DNA of 22,336 bases from an uncultured Collinsella sp. GTDB taxonomy: Bacteria > Actinomycetota > Coriobacteriia > Coriobacteriales > Coriobacteriaceae. The DNA is taken from contig CABUAT010000033.1 in assembly GCA_902489665.1 (NCBI GenBank), positions 1 through 22,336 on the forward strand, given 5' to 3'. This document shows positions 15,501 to 19,863 of this stretch, piece by piece (position 1 is the stretch's first letter; every line of letters begins with the position of its first letter). A program made the translations under genes and the position numbers. The notes below the pieces were generated by a model. It searched no databases. It saw only the letters and a list, made by a program, of their open reading frames with translations, and had not been told where the DNA came from.

Positions 15501-15855
15501 CGACTACGACGTTCGTTGCGGAATTCACCCCACACCGGGCAAGATCCTGTATACCTCGACGCACGACACCTCGACGCTCGCCGGCTGGTGCACGCGCTCC
15601 TTTGCGGGCGGCGACGAGCCGAGCGGCATTGCATTGGCAGGCGAGCTCATGGGCAATGCCCTGGCAAGCGATGCTCCGCTCGTGATGATGCCGCTGCAGG
15701 ACATACTGGGGCTGGGCGACGATACACGTATGAACGTGCCGGGCGTGGCCACGGGCAACTGGACCTGGCAGGCTGACGAGGCCGACGTTGCGGCCGCCGA
15801 GGGCAAAACTGCGAAGCTCCTGCGCAGCACCCATAGATTCTGGGGCGAAGCGTGA
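12559..15855 (+). CDS. GH13 neopullulanase-like / GH77 4-alpha-glucanotransferase fusion
   Basis: This is one 1098-residue protein with two complete enzymes. Residues 1-~120 form a beta-sandwich-like N-terminal domain. The GH13 barrel follows with MVYQIFPDRYAR, ILDGVFNHTG, GWRLDVADEL (Asp351), LLGEVWED (Glu380) and LSSHDRPR (Asp455), a neopullulanase/cyclomaltodextrinase pattern, and a C-terminal beta domain up to ~635. The GH77 part (~637-1098) shows HITSVP, YWQVLPVNPT, SPYAGPSAFAGN, GDIPMYVSDDSADAW, VRLDHFLGF (Asp908), IAEDLG (Glu954) and STHDTS (Asp1003). No signal peptide is present, so it acts in the cytoplasm, probably trimming and disproportionating maltodextrins or limit dextrins left by GlgP. 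The ribosome site is weak. The start is supported by the family-like beginning NSRLPQFRTPFGAV. The junction is in frame with no stop, so the fusion looks real. Confidence 0.93.
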   Translation: MRLIHNSRLPQFRTPFGAVTTGTSVSLSVILEDADPNQATLTLRTWVDEIGESLHPMTHEGDGIFTVELECTEPCLIWYSFICNIEGQPEVRLGAPQGRTGGEGVTYDYAEVPSFQITVYKHRENRPTWYERGMVYQIFPDRYARDENWRERTLAEVEKPRNGIQRRMVEDWNEPPVYERAEDGSIKTWNFYGGSLKGIQEDLPRIAELGFTAIYLNPIFEAASNHRYDTADYTKIDPILGTEQDFTELCEAAEKLGISIILDGVFNHTGDDSIYFNRYGNYPGVGAWQSEDSPWRDAFYFHEDGSYDCWWGVGNMPAINENSELVREKLLGKDGVIRKWLRAGAHGWRLDVADELSDDFLAEIKKAVLAEKPDALLLGEVWEDASNKISYGHLRRYLQGSELDSAMDYPFRDMVIGFLMGYKNAYQAAEDIETLRENYPREALACALNLLSSHDRPRIISVLGGGPDESQLPESERSKWRLDDNSMGLAKSRFWLATLMQMTFPGVPSIYYGDEYGLEGLTDPGNRRTLPTKDQLHDFDTLAIVKNASAVRRALPFMVDGEIKAFALNDDVLAYTRTGKDGEAATVIINRSLRNSHCVTIPALGECASDVISGHECEIHNGTVTLDLYPLGSSIIYHHAEKRLQEPLDHGAGVVCHITSVPTDDGKPGTIGAPTRRFIDHLAAMGMRYWQVLPVNPTDFFRSPYAGPSAFAGNIDLLPESHEELAADFVTWKARGGEDADPLYTAFKHRNADWLEKYCVYMAVKKHFEGLSRHDWPADVARYNEHLIDDKRFHDEAELQAYMQYRFDLAWCELMNYAHKKGIEVIGDIPMYVSDDSADAWSEPENFWLSDTGKAIEISGAPPDNFAPEGQVWGNPTFRWDHMKKNGYSWWLDRLRRAFALYDRVRLDHFLGFHSYFSIPAGKACADGRWLAGPGKDLFQTAYDELGPLNFIAEDLGYLTPGVRAMASTCGFPGMDVLEFSDYDVRCGIHPTPGKILYTSTHDTSTLAGWCTRSFAGGDEPSGIALAGELMGNALASDAPLVMMPLQDILGLGDDTRMNVPGVATGNWTWQADEADVAAAEGKTAKLLRSTHRFWGEA

Positions 15856-15880
15856 TAAAACCCTCGATATAGGGTACAGT
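15852..15880 (+). promoter_or_regulatory. Candidate promoter of the FmdB-type gene
   Basis: GTGATA (15852-15857, 4 of 6 to TTGACA) and TACAGT (15875-15880) are separated by 17 bases. The -35 overlaps the stop codon of the preceding gene. Confidence 0.4.
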
Positions 15881-15899
15881 TACAGCTGTTTGAATTTTT

Positions 15900-15921
15900 G
15901 CGGGCAGAGCGATCTGCCCGC
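15900..15921 (+). terminator. Hairpin between the fusion gene and the FmdB gene
   Basis: GCGGGCAG (15900-15907) pairs perfectly with 15914-15921 around AGCGAT, and TTTGTG follows. It may terminate the fusion-gene transcript or, if the promoter at 15852-15880 is used, act as a leader attenuator. Confidence 0.5.
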
Positions 15922-15943
15922 TTTGTGCTGAAAAGGAAGTATT

Positions 15944-16180
15944 ATGGCGCGCTACGATTACAAGTGCACGAGCTGCGGCAACGTGTTTGAGGTTGAGCAC
16001 CCCATGTCCGAGACGCCCGAGGTCGTATGTCCCAGCTGCGGTGCCCCGGCGGCTAAGACGTTCTCGGCCAGCGGCATTAAGTTCGACGGCAGCGGTTTCT
16101 ACAACACCGACCAGCGCAGTGGCGGCTCCAGCACCAGCGCCACCAACGGCTGCTGCGCCAACTGCCCGCATAATCACTAG
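15944..16180 (+). CDS. FmdB-type zinc-ribbon protein
   Basis: This 78-residue protein begins ARYDYKCTSCGNVFE and continues VVCPSCGAPA, giving two CxxC pairs (Cys8/Cys11 and near 30/33) that should bind one zinc. This is the FmdB/CxxC_CXXC_SSSS family; its first member was described as a putative regulator of formamidase genes, and the biochemical role is poorly known. The C-terminus is glycine/serine-rich and ends with a second cysteine cluster, CCANCPHNH, which could bind another metal. AAAAGGAAG lies 7 bases before the ATG. It has its own terminator at 16186-16223, so it is probably a single-gene unit. Function here is unassigned. Confidence 0.85.
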   Translation: MARYDYKCTSCGNVFEVEHPMSETPEVVCPSCGAPAAKTFSASGIKFDGSGFYNTDQRSGGSSTSATNGCCANCPHNH

Positions 16181-16185
16181 AAACC

Positions 16186-16223
16186 AATCAGCCCCGCGAC
16201 CGAAACCAATCGCGGGGCTGATT
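16186..16223 (+). terminator. Intrinsic terminator after the FmdB gene
   Basis: AATCAGCCCCGCGA (16186-16199) is perfectly complementary to 16210-16223, a 14-bp stem with a 10-base loop, followed by CTTTAGC. The A-rich and T-rich flanks could let it work on both strands. Confidence 0.75.
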
Positions 16224-16251
16224 CTTTAGCTACCCAGGTTTCCTTATGAGT

Positions 16252-16312
16252 TGCGGTGGAATAGTTCCTGAATCGGCCCATCCAACGGCCAAACAGGAAC
16301 TATTCCACCGCA
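16252..16312. repeat. Palindrome A: 19-bp perfect inverted repeat
   Basis: TGCGGTGGAATAGTTCCTG (16252-16270) and its exact reverse complement (16294-16312) flank a 23-base loop that can itself pair through two GGCC blocks. The outer end GAGTTGCGGTG.AATA is shared with palindrome B. Confidence 0.7.
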
Positions 16313-16371
16313 TCTTTTCTATAGACGAGATTTCGGGCTGATGCTATGTATGTAACATTTCAAAACTCTGC

Positions 16372-16503
16372 CGGATTACGGGGCTGAATTGACAACCTCT
16401 ATCCATTCCGGTCATTTGCAAATTTCAACAAGCCATCTACCTGCGGTTTTATTTAGGCCATTTTTGCTATGGCCGGACATCACCAATCTGGCCCCGTAAT
16501 CCG
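16372..16503 (+). repeat. 132-bp inverted-repeat element, copy 2
   Basis: The ends CGGATTACGGGGC (16372-16384) and GCCCCGTAATCCG (16491-16503) are perfect 13-bp complements but differ from copy 1 at several positions on both arms. A short ATTG/CAAT helix (16388-16391 with 16484-16487) lies at the same place as in copy 1. GGCCAT/ATGGCC (16456-16461, 16469-16474) forms an inner hairpin. The core TCTACCTGCGGTTTTA is at 16436-16451, offset 64 as in copy 1. Confidence 0.65.
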
Positions 16504-16590
16504 CCCTACTTTTGATAGCAGCAAGTTTGAGACAGAGCTATTTTTACCACTCAATACCGCTATTGCGATCTCCGCTCGCATGACCGCCTG

Positions 16591-16657
16591 AGTTGCGGTG
16601 AAATAAGGACTGTTTAGCAGGTAGAAGCAGCTTTTCAATCCCTATTTCACCGCAACT
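16591..16657. repeat. Palindrome B: 18-of-19 inverted repeat next to rsmB
   Basis: AGTTGCGGTGAAATA (16591-16605) pairs exactly with 16643-16657. After one mismatch, GGA (16607-16609) pairs with 16639-16641 (TCC). The 29-base loop carries TCTACCTGC on the minus strand (16625-16617). It begins 6 bases after the rsmB stop and could end rsmB transcription. Confidence 0.65.
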
Positions 16658-16663
16658 TAGTTG

Positions 16664-18064
16664 TTACTTGCGGACCAGGCGGGCGCAGAAGTGGCCGTCG
16701 TAGGAGTCAGCGTTTACGGGGACGCTTTGGAAAAGCCCGCGGTCGTTTTGGCGTACGGAAACGAGCTTCTTAGCTTGTTCGAACTCCGGCAGCTGCAGGA
16801 TCTGCGCTTCGGAGAGCGGCGCTACGGTAAAGCCGGCGCCCTCGGGAGAAGCCAAAAACGCATCGACAACTTGCGTGTTCTCTTCATCAAAGACCGAGCA
16901 GGTGGCATAAATAAGCTCACCGCCGGCAGCAACGCGCGTAGCTGCTTCCTTGAGCATCGTCAGCTGCAGTTTGGGCAGCTCGGTCGTAACGTCCTTCTCG
17001 GTCAGGCGCCAGGGAATCTCGGGGTGACGTCGCATGGTGCCGGTGCCCGAGCATGGGGCATCGATAAACACCGTATCAAACAGAACGGGTTTGCCAAGCA
17101 TGGCATCGAACGACGTGAGGACCGCATCGAGCTCGCAGGCATCGCCCGAGACCGTGCGAACACCCTTAATACCCGCCTTATGCAGGCGTGCGAGATTCTG
17201 GTCGCACTTGCGGTCGTGCAAATCGAGTGCAGTATGCTGGCGGTCGTAGCCGGCACGCTTGGCCTGGCACATCATCACATAGGTCTTGGTGCCACGACCG
17301 GCGCCGATCTCTAGGCAACGCCCGGGACGAGTCGCCACAGTAGCAATGAGCTGGGCGTTAAGGTCCGAGGCTACGGCAGCCGCGCGCTCAAACACACCTG
17401 ACGCAACGGTGGCCTGCGCATCGACCGGCGCATGGCAACCCGGGAAGACAGGCGCAACAAGCTGCGATAGGTACGGATCGGGTTTGGTTGCAAAGGCATT
17501 CTCGTGCAAAGCGAGCGGCGCGGGTGCCAGATTACCGGCAAAGTTCAGCGCGCCCTCGGGCGTATCGAACGAGGCCATAATACGAGCGCACAGCCAACGA
17601 GGAAGACCCATCAAACGCGAAAGGCGAACCAAACGGCGCTCGGACTCATCCACGTCAGATGCCGTGGCAAAATCCTCCACGTTGTCCGCAACCTTGTGCA
17701 GCACCGCGTTAGCCAGGCCCGCGGCAGACTTAGCACCGCTGCGCACCAGCTCAACACCCTGGCTCACGGCAACGCGGCCCGGCGTATGCAGATAGAGCAT
17801 CTCGAAGGCCGAGATGCGAAGCGCCATGCGAACGCGCGGCGCGACCTTTTTGGGCTTATCCAAAAACTGATCGAGCAGCTCATCCAAAATACCCTGCGTG
17901 GCGGCAACACCGAGCGCCAAACGAGCGGCAAAAGCGGAATCGCGCTGGTCAATGGCCTTGGCGGAAGCGCGGGACGAGAGCACGTCGCGCGCATACATAC
18001 CGCGGCGATCGGCCTCCATCAACACATCGAGCGCAAGCTTGCGCGCGGGAGAAAGCTTACTCAT
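16664..18064 (-). CDS. rsmB: 16S rRNA (cytosine-967) C5-methyltransferase
   Basis: It methylates C967 of 16S rRNA using S-adenosylmethionine. The N-terminal ~140 residues are the NusB-like RNA-binding domain (ARKLALDVLMEADRRG...AFEMLYLHTPGRVAVSQGVELVR). The Rossmann domain has LEIGAGRGTKTYVM (SAM loop), DAPCSGTGTMRRHPEI with Cys338, and YATCSVFDEEN with Cys389. These are the two cysteines used by m5C-RNA methyltransferases for catalysis and release. At 466 residues it is slightly longer than the E. coli protein (429). The chosen ATG (18064) overlaps the fmt stop as ATGA, implying translational coupling; a GTG at 18079 is possible but would lie inside fmt. It is the last gene of the priA-def-fmt-rsmB series. 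Confidence 0.93.
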   Translation of the reverse strand: MSKLSPARKLALDVLMEADRRGMYARDVLSSRASAKAIDQRDSAFAARLALGVAATQGILDELLDQFLDKPKKVAPRVRMALRISAFEMLYLHTPGRVAVSQGVELVRSGAKSAAGLANAVLHKVADNVEDFATASDVDESERRLVRLSRLMGLPRWLCARIMASFDTPEGALNFAGNLAPAPLALHENAFATKPDPYLSQLVAPVFPGCHAPVDAQATVASGVFERAAAVASDLNAQLIATVATRPGRCLEIGAGRGTKTYVMMCQAKRAGYDRQHTALDLHDRKCDQNLARLHKAGIKGVRTVSGDACELDAVLTSFDAMLGKPVLFDTVFIDAPCSGTGTMRRHPEIPWRLTEKDVTTELPKLQLTMLKEAATRVAAGGELIYATCSVFDEENTQVVDAFLASPEGAGFTVAPLSEAQILQLPEFEQAKKLVSVRQNDRGLFQSVPVNADSYDGHFCARLVRK

Positions 18065-18981
18065 GACAAAACACCCCACGTCAGATCGGCACCCTGCAGG
18101 CCGGCAGCCCAGGCAGAAGCAGTCATGGCACGCTTGCCATCGGGCTTAACCTCAAGCAGTTCAGCCGCGCCATCGGAAAGGCCCAGGTAAACACGCTTGC
18201 TCTTGACGGCAACAGTACCCTCGCCAAGCGACACATCAGCCGGCGCGGCATCGAGCACGCGAACCGTCTTGCCAGCGATCACACAACGAGCGGGCGCGGT
18301 GTCGGACGAAGCGAGCACATGACGCACGCAATCGAGAGCCGCCATCTGCGGATCCAGACGCATCTCCTGCTTGGAAATCTTGGCAGCATGAGTGACGAGC
18401 GACTCAACCTGCTCAGTCCAAACAGCCGAGCCATCGGCAAGCGAGGGAAGCGTATCGGCAAGCAACTTACCGCCCAGCTCACCAAGCTCCATCGTGAGCG
18501 CCTCGGCATGCTTACCGGAAACCGACGTAGACGCCTGGGCACAATAAGCGCCCGTATCCACGCCATGCCCAATGCGCATAATGGAAACACCGGCAACCTC
18601 GTCACCAGCAAGAATGGCACGCTGAATGGGAGCAGCGCCACGCCAACGAGGCAGCAAGGACGCATGAACATTCACGATACCGAGCGGCGCCATATGCAGC
18701 ACCTCATCAGGCAAAATGCAGCCATAGGCAGCCACACAGAAAATATCAGCCTGCGCAGCTTGGAGCGCCTCAACAACCTCCGGCGTCATACGATTGGCCT
18801 CAACGACCGGCAACCCCAGCTCAAGCGCCTTGGCCTTAACAGGAGACGGCTCAAGCTTCTTACCACGCCCACGAACAGCATCGGGACGAGTAATAACAAG
18901 TGCAATCTCGTTCCCAGCCTCAACAAGTGAAGTCAACGAAGGCACAGCAAAATCAGGCGTACCCATAAACACAATACGCAT
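18061..18981 (-). CDS. fmt: Methionyl-tRNA formyltransferase
   Basis: It formylates initiator Met-tRNA using 10-formyltetrahydrofolate, the counterpart of the deformylase encoded just upstream. The 306-residue length is standard. MRIVFMGTPDFAVPSL opens the Rossmann-like domain, VRGRGKKLEPSPVK is the loop expected to contact tRNA, and VNVHASLLPRWRGAAPIQRAIL with the SLLP folate signature holds the active-site Asn and His. GVDTGAY supplies the catalytic Asp, and a C-terminal OB-like domain (~205-306) completes it. The ATG at 18981 has a GAGGGGAG ribosome site about 8 bases upstream. Its stop overlaps the rsmB start. Confidence 0.96.
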   Translation of the reverse strand: MRIVFMGTPDFAVPSLTSLVEAGNEIALVITRPDAVRGRGKKLEPSPVKAKALELGLPVVEANRMTPEVVEALQAAQADIFCVAAYGCILPDEVLHMAPLGIVNVHASLLPRWRGAAPIQRAILAGDEVAGVSIMRIGHGVDTGAYCAQASTSVSGKHAEALTMELGELGGKLLADTLPSLADGSAVWTEQVESLVTHAAKISKQEMRLDPQMAALDCVRHVLASSDTAPARCVIAGKTVRVLDAAPADVSLGEGTVAVKSKRVYLGLSDGAAELLEVKPDGKRAMTASAWAAGLQGADLTWGVLS

Positions 18982-19095
18982 AAAGAACGTCTCCCCTCAA
19001 CCAAAGCCGAGACGGCTACAAATAACAGCGGAAAGCCAAGTACCAAGCCCATCCGCAATAACAATTCAACAAGAACAAATATACCCAAAACCAAA

Positions 19096-19124
19096 GAAAG
19101 AGCCGCAATAAAAGCAGCTCTTTC
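19096..19124 (-). terminator. Probable terminator downstream of def (minus strand)
   Basis: Read on the minus strand, GAAAGAGC (19124-19117) pairs perfectly with GCTCTTTC (19103-19096), and the next bases are TTTGGTTTTGGG. The T-rich tail supports termination of the priA-def transcript. Confidence 0.55.
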
Positions 19125-19198
19125 AGTAAAGCACCTATCAGCGAAGACGCCCCTCCCTGGCCCGACGGCACCCGGGCGAACCGAGCCAGAACAACGCA

Positions 19199-19300
19199 GT
19201 CCCCGGTGCTGAGCGCCCACATATCGTCCCGCGCGCAGTTTCGCAGCGCAGCGAGAATGTTTGAGCACGGAATGATATGTGGGCGCTCAGCACCGGGGAC
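19199..19300. repeat. 27-bp perfect inverted repeat (REP-like element)
   Basis: Bases 19199-19225 (beginning GTCCCCGGTGCTGAGC) are the exact reverse complement of 19274-19300. They flank a 48-base GC-rich centre with small internal TCGC/GCGA pairings. The whole is 102 bp. It lies 8 bases downstream of the def stop and is too long and unlinked to a T-tract to be just a terminator. Confidence 0.75.
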
Positions 19301-19308
19301 GGACAAAC

Positions 19309-19845
19309 CTACTCAGTCTCGCCCGGTCGAGCGCCGCGGGCTAGGGCGTCCTGGTACTCCTTGACTGCCTTGATCCTCTGCATCGGCTTGAGTCGCTCGA
19401 ACATGGTATTGCCGTGCAGGTGATCAATCTCGTGCTGCAGGCACACGCAGAACAGATCGCCCGAAGCCTCGTATCGAATCAGGTTGGCATCCAGGTCATA
19501 CGCCTCGACGACAACGTGATCGGGACGCTCAATCTCACAGCTAATGCCAGGAATGGAAAGGCAGCCCTCGCTAAACGGCACCAGATGGTCACTCTGCTCG
19601 ACAATGACAGGATTGATGAGCACGTACGGGTCATAGTCATTCTTGTCACTGTAATCGCAGTCGATGGTGACAAGTTGAATGAGCTCACCGATCTGCGGGG
19701 CAGCCAGGCCGCAACCGCCGTTGTCGAACATCATCTTCTTCATCTTCTCGGCAAGCGCCTCGATCGCCGGGGTGATCTCCTCGATGACGGCGCACTCCTG
19801 GCGCAGACGAGGGTCGGGCGACAGTACGATTCCGTTGGCTTCCAT
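19309..19845 (-). CDS. def: Peptide deformylase
   Basis: It removes the N-formyl group from new proteins, undoing the mark placed by Fmt. All three family motifs are present: GCGLAAPQIG (motif I), EGCLSIP (motif II, metal-binding Cys) and QHEIDHLHG (motif III, two metal-binding His and catalytic Glu). The motif I variant and 178-residue length are normal. Two ATGs lie two codons apart; the second (19845) is preferred because GAAAGG ends 6 bases before it, whereas it directly abuts the first (19851). It begins 18 bases after the priA stop, so it is very likely co-transcribed with priA. Confidence 0.96.
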   Translation of the reverse strand: MEANGIVLSPDPRLRQECAVIEEITPAIEALAEKMKKMMFDNGGCGLAAPQIGELIQLVTIDCDYSDKNDYDPYVLINPVIVEQSDHLVPFSEGCLSIPGISCEIERPDHVVVEAYDLDANLIRYEASGDLFCVCLQHEIDHLHGNTMFERLKPMQRIKAVKEYQDALARGARPGETE

Positions 19846-19863
19846 GGCCATCCTTTCGGGTTG

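Larger units (their letters stand above)
16181..16663. other. Repeat-rich convergent gap between the FmdB gene and rsmB
   Basis: This 483-base gap contains no convincing gene. It holds the FmdB terminator, palindrome A (16252-16312), the second 132-bp element (16372-16503), an AT-rich spacer (16504-16590) with only a weak ATAGC/GCTAT stem, and palindrome B (16591-16657). It behaves like a landing zone for small palindromic elements. Confidence 0.6.
18982..19308. other. Gap between def and fmt: repeat, terminator-like hairpin, AT-rich leader
   Basis: This 327-base stretch holds the perfect 27-bp inverted repeat near def, a hairpin with a T-rich tail on the minus strand, and an AT-rich leader before fmt. 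Minus-strand open frames here encode hydrophobic stretches but have no ribosome site and start inside the repeat, so I do not call a gene. The gap means fmt may have its own promoter; I could not place one with confidence. Confidence 0.5.

Noticed and set aside
16181..16663. CRISPR-like array because of several repeats close together
   Set aside because: The repeats are palindromes of different sequence and spacing, with no regular direct repeat-spacer pattern and no cas genes.
18933..19306. Possible small membrane protein on the minus strand between def and fmt
   Set aside because: Two overlapping frames both look hydrophobic because the strand is T-rich. Starts fall inside the inverted repeat, one runs into fmt, and no Shine-Dalgarno precedes either.
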